From Blautia sp. (GTDB lineage Bacteria; Bacillota; Clostridia; Lachnospirales; Lachnospiraceae): a stretch of 64,000 nucleotides of DNA. The translations under genes were made by a program, and so were the position numbers. The DNA lies in contig JAMPAC010000007.1 of NCBI GenBank assembly GCA_023667395.1, forward strand, positions 1 through 64,000. The letters run 5' to 3'. Shown piece by piece: positions 7,925-15,487 of this stretch (position 1 is the stretch's first letter; the number at the start of each line of letters is the position of its first letter). The notes beneath the pieces were generated by a model. That model worked only from the letters and a program-made list of their open reading frames with translations, did not search any database and was not told the origin of the DNA.

Positions 7925-9154
7925 TCACAGTTCCGTCACCGTCAGTTCTGCATCATTATAACAGACCCTGCCATTCTCACTGTAAATGGAAAAAATCCCC
8001 TCTCCCGCCATTTTCTCCAGTGCATCTTTCTCAAACGTATCCGCGATATAAATGGGAATCATCCGCAGCAGGATCTCGCTGCAGCCCGCCTCCCTGCCAT
8101 AGCATACCAGGTCGCTGCAGGCGCTTTTACAGAAACCGTCCCTGACATCCAGGTAGGGGGTACGGATCTCTCCGTTGGAATAGACGTAATAATATTGCTG
8201 CCCACCGTCCAACGGATAGTCATGGAGATAAACGATACCGGCGGGGCCGCCGTACTGCACATTTGCCGCAGGATAGATCGTGGCATCCGCCCTGTCGTAA
8301 AAAGTGTACGCATAGAGTTCCCCGCTCCCGTCCAGATTCCTGGTGAATCCGTCCGCGCTGGAGATACATCCCCTGGAATAACCCGCGGCAAGCATCTCCT
8401 CCGCCAGATAGTCTATGATAAAGGCGTTCTTCATCCAGTAAAAGTCAATAAAACTCTCGATCTCATTCTCCGCCGCAAAAGCCAGGTACTCCTCCGCCAC
8501 ACGCAGGCGGATCCGGTTCTCCCCCAGCAGTTCCAGGTCTATCATCCCCGCGTCATTGGCGAATCCCGCCACGGCGGCATAATAATCCGCCACATCCTGA
8601 TTCACATAGGGGTCGTATTCCGCCGCCTGATACGCCTCCGTACAGTGGAACAGACCGTTATACTGCTCATAGACAGGCGCCAGGTACAGGCTTCTGTCCC
8701 CGGATTCCCGGATCAGGGAAAACGCCCGGTACAGTACCTCGTCTATCTCCATCTCCTCGTTGGGATGGCGGCTGATATAGTACATGTTGTGGACGTTCTC
8801 ATATGCCACATCATTGGTAAACATTTGAAAAGCATACTCTGCGGCGTCGGAGTAGCACGCAGCAAGCGCCTTATACTCCGCCGTGGCGGAAATATCGCCC
8901 TCCCCCAGGCAGTACAGGAACACAAAATCGCCGCCGCAGTTTAACTCGGAGGAACTGACTTCAATCTCACTCCATCCGGCATCTTTCGACGACAGATTCG
9001 CCACACTGTAAGCGATCAGAAGCGCCCCCGCTACCAGAAACACGGCGGCCAGGATCAGCCGCAGCCGTTTGTGTTCCGTGGAAAGTTCAATCTTATTCAC
9101 TGGCTTGGGATGGGGAAGATCCCTGCCCCTGCCCCCGGTTCTTGTTTCCCTCAA
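7925..9154 (-). CDS. Membrane-anchored protein of unknown function (409 aa)
   Basis: I do not recognise this protein. A basic N-terminus precedes one membrane helix at about residues 31-52 (LILAAVFLVAGALLIAYSV), leaving about 350 residues outside the cell. The outer part is rich in Tyr, Asp and Glu and contains several cysteines (for example CSDLVCYGREAGC) that could form disulfides. The start is TTG, chosen because AGGAGG lies seven bases upstream. It is the next gene after oppF on the same strand but is separated by a 240-base repeat-rich gap, so cotranscription is uncertain. Confidence 0.65.
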   Translation of the reverse strand: MRETRTGGRGRDLPHPKPVNKIELSTEHKRLRLILAAVFLVAGALLIAYSVANLSSKDAGWSEIEVSSSELNCGGDFVFLYCLGEGDISATAEYKALAACYSDAAEYAFQMFTNDVAYENVHNMYYISRHPNEEMEIDEVLYRAFSLIRESGDRSLYLAPVYEQYNGLFHCTEAYQAAEYDPYVNQDVADYYAAVAGFANDAGMIDLELLGENRIRLRVAEEYLAFAAENEIESFIDFYWMKNAFIIDYLAEEMLAAGYSRGCISSADGFTRNLDGSGELYAYTFYDRADATIYPAANVQYGGPAGIVYLHDYPLDGGQQYYYVYSNGEIRTPYLDVRDGFCKSACSDLVCYGREAGCSEILLRMIPIYIADTFEKDALEKMAGEGIFSIYSENGRVCYNDAELTVTEL

Positions 9155-9239
9155 TATAAACCTCCTGTTTTAGACACAACGCACGGAAGTCCGCAAACCC
9201 CCGTGCGCTATATATTATCTTTATTTTACCATATTTCCG

Positions 9240-9320
9240 TGTCAACATTTTACCACTTTCCATGCGCCCTGGCGCACATGGAATCAGAAGTTGACACAAT
9301 GTCTTTTTGTGGCAACATTT
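9240..9320. repeat. Two-hairpin intergenic repeat, copy 1
   Basis: This stretch contains an imperfect inverted repeat built on TTGACAC/GTGTCAA-like arms and a second hairpin with arms TCCATGTGCGC and GCGCATGGA in the minus-strand reading. The 20 bases at 9284-9303 are identical to 44276-44295, where the same two-hairpin layout recurs 35 kb away. Flanking GGTAAAATGTTG motifs occur twice. It lies between oppF and the unknown membrane-anchored gene. Confidence 0.6.
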
Positions 9321-9350
9321 TACCTTACAGGTAACTTCGCCTTGGCAGGG

Positions 9351-9390
9351 GAAGAATGCGAAGCATTCTTCGAAGTGTCCGATAGGACAC
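9351..9390 (+). terminator. Double hairpin after oppF
   Basis: GAAGAATGC/GCATTCTTC (9351-9371) is followed by GTGTCC/GGACAC (9375-9390) and a T run on the plus strand. The first hairpin uses the same GAAGAA-GC arms as the repeat elements elsewhere in the opp operon. The T run would favour termination of plus-strand transcripts, while for oppF it may mainly protect the mRNA 3' end. Confidence 0.5.
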
Positions 9391-9394
9391 TTTT

Positions 9395-10705
9395 TTACCG
9401 CAGCGCCAGCAAAATCAACAACAGGAAGATCAGAACGATCACACCCAGGGTAATCAGGCCGGCAACAGCGCCTTTCTTACATGCCTTGTAGTTGCGGATA
9501 TAATTGACGCGCCTGAAAATAAAGGCGGCAATCAGTCCGGGTATGGGCAGGAAGAAAGACAACAGCTTATAAAAGAACGCTCCCGTGTCATGCACAGGCG
9601 GAAGCTGGATCTCCTCCTCGGAAGCCGCCGTCTCCTGCACATTGCGCGCATTCGCATTGCCGGAGAAATCGATGGTGATGGATTTCACAGGCTCGCCCTT
9701 ATCCCTGATGGCCTTATACTCCTCGATCTCCTTTTTGCTTCCGTATACATAATGGTCATGGCCGATGCACACAAGTTCCGGCTGTTCCTCGCTGTAATCA
9801 TGCATGGAGGGATCGTAGGTAAAGAGCACCTTGTTCTTCTCCAGCTTCGGATCCGGAATCGGGATCGCCGAAATCAGGGAATGGGTGTAGGGATGCAGCG
9901 GGAAATTGAACAGTTCCTCGGACTCCGCGATCTCCACGATCTTCCCTTTATAAATAACGCCGATACGATCCGAAATAAACCGCACCACGGAAAGGTCATG
10001 GGCAATAAAGAGATAGGTGATCTCCTTTTCCTTCTGGAATTTCTTCATCAGGTTCAGCACCTGGGCGCGGATGGACACGTCCAGCGCGGAAATAGGCTCA
10101 TCCGCAACCACCAACTCCGGCTCCATGACCATGGCCCGGGCGATACCGATACGCTGACGCTGCCCGCCGGAAAACTCGTGGGGATATCTGGTCAGATGCT
10201 CCGGCAGAAGCCCTACCTCGTTGATCATCTTTTCCACCTTCTGCTGGCGGTCCGCCTTGCTGGTGTAGAGGTGGAAATTGTACAGTCCCTCGGAAATGAT
10301 ATAATCCACCGTGGCCCTGTCATTCAGGGAAGCCGCCGGATCCTGGAACACCATCTGGATATTCCGGATCACCTTGCGGTCCAGCGCATGGGGGATCTTG
10401 CCCGAAATACGGACGCCCTTATACAAGATCTCGCCGCCCGCCAGGGGATTGACGCGGATAACCGCCCGTCCCACGGTGGTCTTGCCCGATCCCGATTCCC
10501 CTACCAGGGAAAAAGTCTCTCCCTTGTAAATATCAAAGGAAACATTCTGCACGGCTTTGACCGCGTTATCTTTTTTCCCAAAGGTGATATCCACGTTCTT
10601 AACCGACAGCAGGATCTCCTTTCCGTTTTCATCCAGCGGTCCATGTTCAGGAAAAACGGCGGCGGAATTTTCTTTTGTTTTTGTATTCGAATTTGACACG
10701 ATCAC
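9395..10705 (-). CDS. oppF: Oligopeptide ABC transporter ATPase OppF with C-terminal membrane tail
   Basis: The nucleotide-binding domain is complete: Walker [10 protein letters not shown] at 69-77, Q-loop VFQDP at 119-123, signature SGGQ at 179-182, Walker B VVADEP around 199-204 and the switch His at AHD. The OppF-specific C-terminal region follows, with [12 protein letters not shown]. Length is 436 residues, about 100 more than usual. The extra tail (about 345-436) is a polar linker and two predicted membrane helices ([17 protein letters not shown] and [14 protein letters not shown]), which is not normal for a cytoplasmic ATPase. The GTG start overlaps the oppD stop; a second GTG two codons on has better spacing to GGGGG. 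Confidence 0.9.
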   Translation of the reverse strand: MIVSNSNTKTKENSAAVFPEHGPLDENGKEILLSVKNVDITFGKKDNAVKAVQNVSFDIYKGETFSLVGESGSGKTTVGRAVIRVNPLAGGEILYKGVRISGKIPHALDRKVIRNIQMVFQDPAASLNDRATVDYIISEGLYNFHLYTSKADRQQKVEKMINEVGLLPEHLTRYPHEFSGGQRQRIGIARAMVMEPELVVADEPISALDVSIRAQVLNLMKKFQKEKEITYLFIAHDLSVVRFISDRIGVIYKGKIVEIAESEELFNFPLHPYTHSLISAIPIPDPKLEKNKVLFTYDPSMHDYSEEQPELVCIGHDHYVYGSKKEIEEYKAIRDKGEPVKSITIDFSGNANARNVQETAASEEEIQLPPVHDTGAFFYKLLSFFLPIPGLIAAFIFRRVNYIRNYKACKKGAVAGLITLGVIVLIFLLLILLALR

Positions 10706-12459
10706 ACCCCCTGTATATTGTATTCCTGCATGAGCCGTTCATGGAGATTACAGATTCCTGCGGGCTTCTCAATCTTCGGCGCATCGGGATCCAAAAGCCA
10801 TGTCTTGGCAAAATGCGTATCGCTGACCTGGAACATGGGCGGTTCCAGCAAAGTATCTATCTTCATGCAATAGGGATTCCGGGGCGCAAAAGCGTCTCCC
10901 ACGATCTCATTGTAAAGGGACGGCGGCGTACCGGTGATGGAATACAGTTCCGTGTTACGCTCCGCCAGCTGGGGCAGCGAGGACAGCAGCGCCCAGGTAT
11001 AGGGATGGCGGGGATCGTAGAACACATCCTCCACCGTGCCCACCTCGATGATCTGCCCGCCGTACATCACCGCCACGCGGTCGGCAATATTGGCCACCAC
11101 GCCAAGGTCATGGGTGATAAAGACGATGGTGTAGTTAAACTCTTTCTGCAGATCCTTGATCAGCTGTAAGATCTGCGCCTGCATGGTCACATCCAACGCA
11201 GTGGTAGGCTCGTCGCAGATCAGGATCTTGGGCTGGCAGGAAAGGGCGATGGCGATAACGATTCTCTGGCGCATACCGCCCGAGTACTGGAACGGATAGT
11301 CGTCATAGCGGGCAACCGGATTAGGGATACCCACTTTCTGCATCAGGTCAAGAGCCTGCGTCCTTGCCTGCACCTCCGAGCAGTTCTGGTGCTTTAATAT
11401 AATGGATGAAATCTGCTTTCCAATGGTAATGATGGGGTTCAGGGATGTCATGGGATCCTGGAATACGGTGGCAATCCTGCGCCCGCGGATCTGCGCCCAG
11501 TCCTTGGGGAACTGTATGGAAGCCAGATCCACGATGCAGCTGCCCACCAGTTCGCTGGCCGTCTCGTTTAAATATTTCACCCTGGGCGTAATGCCGTCGT
11601 AAATGCTGTTATGCTGAGCCTCGTCATTCCAGTCAATCCCCAGCTGCATTGCCTTTTTGAAAGCCTCCAGCAGTTTCTTCGTAACGCGCCTGCGGCGTGT
11701 GAAATCGCCCCTTGCAACGGACAGATAAATTTCTTTTGCAAGTTTTTCATTTCTGGCGGAAACATCCCTGGAGAGTTCCCCATGGGTCAGCTTCTCATAT
11801 TTTTCTTTCAGTTCCGCCTCCCGCTTCGCATACTGCGCCTGATACGCCGTATCATGCTCGGCGGCTTCCTTACGTTTGCGGATCGCTTCCTTATTGCGGT
11901 TTTCCAGTTCTTTAATCTGGGCGTCCAGCTTGGCGATGGTTTCCTGCGCCGTCTTGATCTCCGCCTTATCCCGGGTATGATCCAAAGCTGTCTTATGATT
12001 ATAAATCTCCGTCCGCTGGAACCGCAGTTCCTTTAATTCCTTTTCCTGGGCCGCCTGCTCCTCTTCACTGAGCATGGAACGATCCCTCTTCTCCGCCTGG
12101 AGGGCAAGCAGTTCCCGATAGACGGATGCACCCGGCTCCAGCTTGGAGTATTCGTTCAACTTTTCCTGAAAAGAGGCGATACTGCGGCGCGCACCGTCAT
12201 TTAATGCCACATGCGTATCCGACAGTTCCTCGTCCCCGAAGATGATATGTCCCTTATCAATAAATCCGTTGGAATCCAGCATACCTGCAAAGGTCTTGGT
12301 GAAAACGGATTTGCCCGACCCGGACTCACCCACGATGGCAATGGACTCATTCTCATAGATGTCAAGGGATATCCCCCGGATTGCTTTCAAAATCCGTCCC
12401 CGGACGCGGAATTTTACATCCAGATCCCGGACAGACAACAATACTTTTCTATTATCCAT
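10702..12459 (-). CDS. oppD: Oligopeptide ABC transporter ATPase OppD with large coiled-coil insertion
   Basis: The start at 12459 follows GGAGGTTAGT; the product is 585 residues against about 330 for normal OppD. Walker A GESGSGKS is at 44-51, but the Q-loop [10 protein letters not shown] only appears at about 333. The roughly 240 residues in between are charged and partly heptad-like ([20 protein letters not shown]), typical of coiled coil. The rest is canonical: signature SGGMRQR at about 393, Walker B ILICDEP at about 412, switch His in THD and the OppD C-terminus with a CxxR-type NPYCM segment. It overlaps oppF by four bases. All catalytic motifs are intact, so the ATPase is probably active. 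Confidence 0.9.
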   Translation of the reverse strand: MDNRKVLLSVRDLDVKFRVRGRILKAIRGISLDIYENESIAIVGESGSGKSVFTKTFAGMLDSNGFIDKGHIIFGDEELSDTHVALNDGARRSIASFQEKLNEYSKLEPGASVYRELLALQAEKRDRSMLSEEEQAAQEKELKELRFQRTEIYNHKTALDHTRDKAEIKTAQETIAKLDAQIKELENRNKEAIRKRKEAAEHDTAYQAQYAKREAELKEKYEKLTHGELSRDVSARNEKLAKEIYLSVARGDFTRRRRVTKKLLEAFKKAMQLGIDWNDEAQHNSIYDGITPRVKYLNETASELVGSCIVDLASIQFPKDWAQIRGRRIATVFQDPMTSLNPIITIGKQISSIILKHQNCSEVQARTQALDLMQKVGIPNPVARYDDYPFQYSGGMRQRIVIAIALSCQPKILICDEPTTALDVTMQAQILQLIKDLQKEFNYTIVFITHDLGVVANIADRVAVMYGGQIIEVGTVEDVFYDPRHPYTWALLSSLPQLAERNTELYSITGTPPSLYNEIVGDAFAPRNPYCMKIDTLLEPPMFQVSDTHFAKTWLLDPDAPKIEKPAGICNLHERLMQEYNIQGV

Positions 12460-12636
12460 ACTAACCTCCATGTCGCAGCCCTGCTGCGACCCGTATCAAC
12501 CGGAAGAATCGCTGTTCAAAGAGGTGGGCTAAAGCCCCCTCTTGCGATTCTTCGAACTGCTTCAGCAGTTTGTGAGACCTTAGAATTTCTTTGCGAAACA
12601 GCCTATGCTGTGAGCATTAGAAATTCTTCTCACGCT
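12460..12636 (-). repeat. Modular hairpin element between oppC and oppD
   Basis: Plus-strand parts: GTGAGA/TCTCAC outer arms around AGAATTTCT/AGAAATTCT with an inner ACAGC/GCTGT loop (about 12571-12636), an AACTGC/GCAGTT hairpin, and a long stem with arms GAAGAATCGC/GCGATTCTTC enclosing AAGAGG, GGGCT, AGCCC and CCTCTT. A CGCAG/CTGCG hairpin sits just before the oppD ribosome binding site. The layout parallels 4003-4178, and the long stem parallels 13609-13758. Confidence 0.75.
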
Positions 12637-13608
12637 CTACATATGTGTCCGGGGATCGGATGCGTCACCCAGATTCTGTCCCACCACATACAGCACGATC
12701 GTGATGATGGACACAATGGCTACGGGACCCCAGAATTCCAACTCCCATCCCGGCGTCACCATGGCCGCCTCGGCCGCGTAGATCAGACGTCCCAGGGACA
12801 TCTCGCTCATACCCATTCCGATGTAAGCCAGGAACACCTCATAGGAAATATAGGAGGGCAGTTCCGTGGCAAGCAGCGTCACGATAACGGAAGTCATAAA
12901 GGGCAGGATATTTTTCAATGCAATCTTTACGGTCGGCGTACCGAGACATCTGGACGCCAGGTTATATTCCCGGTCACGGATGATCAATACCTGGTTACGG
13001 ATAAAATACGCGATTCCCAGCCACCCCACAATGGTAAGGGCAAACACCATGGTCCAGAACGTAGGGGAAAACAGCATGGAAAGCACCGAGATGATCAGGA
13101 TCATGGGCACGTTCCCGATGATGTTGTAAACCTCCATCATCACCATATCCACTTTCTTGGAAAATCCCCACACCGCTCCCAGCAGCACGCCGATCACCAT
13201 ATTGATGGCCGCGCAGATGAACGCCAGGGAAATGGAGATCTGCGCCCCGTTCCATACCGCGTCAAAGGTAGGCTCGCCGGAGGCTCCCGAACCAAGGATC
13301 CACTTGATGCTGAATCCAAAATGCTCCATGGCGCCCGCAGGGGACAGATGCTTTGCGTTGGAATCCAGCAGGTTGGCATACGGATCATAATTCGTCACCG
13401 CAGGATAAATATACGCAAACGCAATTACAAACAGTAGAAAACTCAATATCACAATATTTACTTTATTTCGGAAAAACACACGGAACACCGACTTCCAGTA
13501 GGAATACCGGGGAGCCGCTATCTTCTCCGACTCCGTATTGCTATGCTCCACCCGGCTGAACAACTCCTCACTCTTGAGGCCGGTCTTACTTTTCAATTCC
13601 TCGTACAT
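12637..13608 (-). CDS. oppC: Oligopeptide ABC transporter permease OppC
   Basis: This permease of about 323 residues has an N-terminal cytoplasmic stretch, a membrane helix near residues 38-58 (IVILSFLLFVIAFAYIYPAV), a periplasmic loop and the BPD_transp_1 domain with four to five further helices. The EAA loop is visible as ASRCLGTPTVKIALKNILPF. It ends with the usual LGDASDPRTHM. The ATG at 13608 follows AAAGGGGTGTG. It lies between oppB and oppD in the operon, separated from each by a hairpin-rich gap. Of the five subunits it is the one closest to the normal form. Confidence 0.93.
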   Translation of the reverse strand: MYEELKSKTGLKSEELFSRVEHSNTESEKIAAPRYSYWKSVFRVFFRNKVNIVILSFLLFVIAFAYIYPAVTNYDPYANLLDSNAKHLSPAGAMEHFGFSIKWILGSGASGEPTFDAVWNGAQISISLAFICAAINMVIGVLLGAVWGFSKKVDMVMMEVYNIIGNVPMILIISVLSMLFSPTFWTMVFALTIVGWLGIAYFIRNQVLIIRDREYNLASRCLGTPTVKIALKNILPFMTSVIVTLLATELPSYISYEVFLAYIGMGMSEMSLGRLIYAAEAAMVTPGWELEFWGPVAIVSIITIVLYVVGQNLGDASDPRTHM

Positions 13609-13758
13609 AATCACACCCCTTTGCCCGCTTTGTGGGCGTCAATCCAGAAGAATGCCCAAAGAGGTGGGCTAAAGCCCCCTCTTGGCATTCTTCCGGGTGA
13701 AGTTTTAGATTTTCTTAGGCGGCGTCCTCCAGACGCCTTAGAAAACCTCTTCACCCTG
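13609..13758 (-). repeat. Modular hairpin element between oppB and oppC
   Basis: Plus-strand arms GGGTGAAG and CTTCACCC enclose TTTTCTTAGGCG/CGCCTTAGAAAA (about 13697-13757). Next to it GAAGAATGCC/GGCATTCTTC encloses the same AAGAGG-GGGCT-AGCCC-CCTCTT core found at 12460-12636. Base pairs are kept while sequence changes between copies, which argues that the RNA structure is selected. Confidence 0.75.
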
Positions 13759-15339
13759 TTACCTGCCTTTTGATGTAAATGAGATCCTCGGATCCACAGT
13801 GGTTATCAGGATATCCCCCAGGATGATGGACGTCACCGTCAGCAGCGCGTAGAACAGGGCAACGCCCACGATCACGCCGTTATCGTATTTATTGATGGCC
13901 TGGGTCAACAGATTACCTGCGCCGGGAACCGAGTACACACGCTCTGTGATGATGGCTCCCGTCATGGCGGAAAGGATGCTTCCCGGGATACCGTGGACAA
14001 TGGGGATCACCGCATTCTTCCAGATATGCTTCGTGAAGATCTCCGTCTCACTCAAGCCCCCGGATCTGGCAAACTTCACATACTCGCTGTTCATCTGGTC
14101 GATCATATAACGCCGCATCCATTTCATCAGATTGGCAACGCTGGGCAATGCCAAGGATATAATAGGCAGAACGAACATCAGCTTGCTGGTGGAATCCATA
14201 TCAAACAGGGTCGGCAGTTTAAACAGGCTTCCGCCGATGGCCTTAAACAGGAAAATGTACGCCAGGGAAGGAACCGCTATGATGAATATAATATATAAAG
14301 TACCGATTTTATCCAAAAGGCCATTCTTGAACCGCGCCATCGCAATACCGATGGGAAGTCCCAGAATATAAGCCATTATAGTCGAAATAATGCCGATCAC
14401 AAAGGAGAAACCCATTTTGGACATGTTTCCCTTTCTGGTGATCGTATTCGTATAATCATCCGTAAACCGGGCAGCGTACATCTCGCTTACCGCCAGGGAT
14501 CCCTCCGCATATTCCGCCGTGTGTAGATCATCAGCGCTCTCCTCCGTATGTCCCGTAGGATAGCTGACGGTACTCAGCACATAGGTGCCCTGGGATGTGG
14601 TCATGGTCTCAAACACATCCACGCCACGATTTACAGTGTAAGATTCACCCAGGTTCAGCGTCAGGAAATTCTGATGGAACCAGGGGAATTTATCATCGAA
14701 ATACAAAAGGTATTTGTGTTTTGTGCCGTTTCCAATAATAGCGGGCGAAAATTTATCCCCGCCGTAAAGCGGATCATGGAGCGTAAAGGTCAGTCCCCGC
14801 TCTCCGATATCCGTGCTTTCCGGCACATAATGAATATGGTCGATGAAGAACATTCCCGTAAAATACGAGATCACACGGTCAAGCAAAGATCTTTCCCTGA
14901 CCGCAAAGACAGCCGCCTGCCCTCCGTCCTTCACCTGTCCATTGCTCTTTTTATCCGCATCCAGACGCGTTACCGTGTAGCCCTGGGCCTCATATTCCTC
15001 CGTAAACCGCCTGATATATTCCGCTGCGGTCTCGGAATCCTTTTCCGGCGTCTGCCCCACGAGCGCCGCTGCAGGCCTCGTTTCCTCATCCAGTTCCCCG
15101 CTCTGTACCAGACTTATGATATATTCGGAATAATTCACATAATCCACATAGCCGAACGCCTCATACCGGCTCTGTTCATAGGTTACCCGCCCGTTGCTCT
15201 GGGTCTTGGTGTAATTGCTGTCGCCTGCAAAGATATTTTCCCTGTTCATCAGCGAGTATACAAGCAGCATGATCAGAATTACTACGCAGACCGCAGATAG
15301 TAAACCCTTTATAATTCGTTGCAGTATATATTTTGCCAC
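13759..15339 (-). CDS. oppB: Oligopeptide ABC transporter permease OppB with large extracytoplasmic insertions
   Basis: The likely start is GTG at 15339, because AGGAAGGGTGAT lies just upstream; an ATG 11 codons earlier has no ribosome binding site. That gives 526 residues against about 310 for normal OppB. A first membrane helix (about 8-30) is followed by some 195 extra residues before the conserved NLGESYTVNRGVDVFETM. A second smaller insertion of about 50 residues follows that. The permease domain is then normal, with helices GIISTIMAYILGLPIGIA onwards and the EAA loop ARSGGLSETEIFTKHIWKNA. The insertions should lie on the outer side of the membrane, where the binding protein docks. Confidence 0.92.
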   Translation of the reverse strand: MAKYILQRIIKGLLSAVCVVILIMLLVYSLMNRENIFAGDSNYTKTQSNGRVTYEQSRYEAFGYVDYVNYSEYIISLVQSGELDEETRPAAALVGQTPEKDSETAAEYIRRFTEEYEAQGYTVTRLDADKKSNGQVKDGGQAAVFAVRERSLLDRVISYFTGMFFIDHIHYVPESTDIGERGLTFTLHDPLYGGDKFSPAIIGNGTKHKYLLYFDDKFPWFHQNFLTLNLGESYTVNRGVDVFETMTTSQGTYVLSTVSYPTGHTEESADDLHTAEYAEGSLAVSEMYAARFTDDYTNTITRKGNMSKMGFSFVIGIISTIMAYILGLPIGIAMARFKNGLLDKIGTLYIIFIIAVPSLAYIFLFKAIGGSLFKLPTLFDMDSTSKLMFVLPIISLALPSVANLMKWMRRYMIDQMNSEYVKFARSGGLSETEIFTKHIWKNAVIPIVHGIPGSILSAMTGAIITERVYSVPGAGNLLTQAINKYDNGVIVGVALFYALLTVTSIILGDILITTVDPRISFTSKGR

Positions 15340-15428
15340 GTTATCACCCTTCCTGAAATGCCCTCTTTCCATGAAATATTCCGGGAATATCCCGGGAGTA
15401 TCCCGTATCCCGCTTTTTTATACAGGAA

Positions 15429-15455
15429 GTGCGGAGAAGTGAAACTCCTCCGCAC
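15429..15455 (-). terminator. Hairpin between oppA and oppB
   Basis: The arms GTGCGGAG and CTCCGCAC pair perfectly around 11 bases. In the minus-strand transcript it follows the oppA stop and precedes a short A-rich stretch rather than a strong U run. It is likely a partial terminator or mRNA stabiliser that lets the binding protein be made in excess over the permease. Confidence 0.55.
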
Positions 15456-15487
15456 CCCCTTCAGTGCTTTTAATTTCCAGCCACACT

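Noticed and set aside
9093..9299. A 68-codon frame before the membrane-anchored protein gene
   Set aside because: It spans the hairpin repeat and overlaps the TTG-started gene; it has no ribosome binding site and its residue mix is not protein-like.
12211..13437. A 408-codon open frame on the plus strand opposite oppC/oppD
   Set aside because: It runs antisense to two strongly supported genes and their spacer, is rich in His, Arg and Gln as shadow frames of GC-rich genes are, and has no ribosome binding site or known domain.
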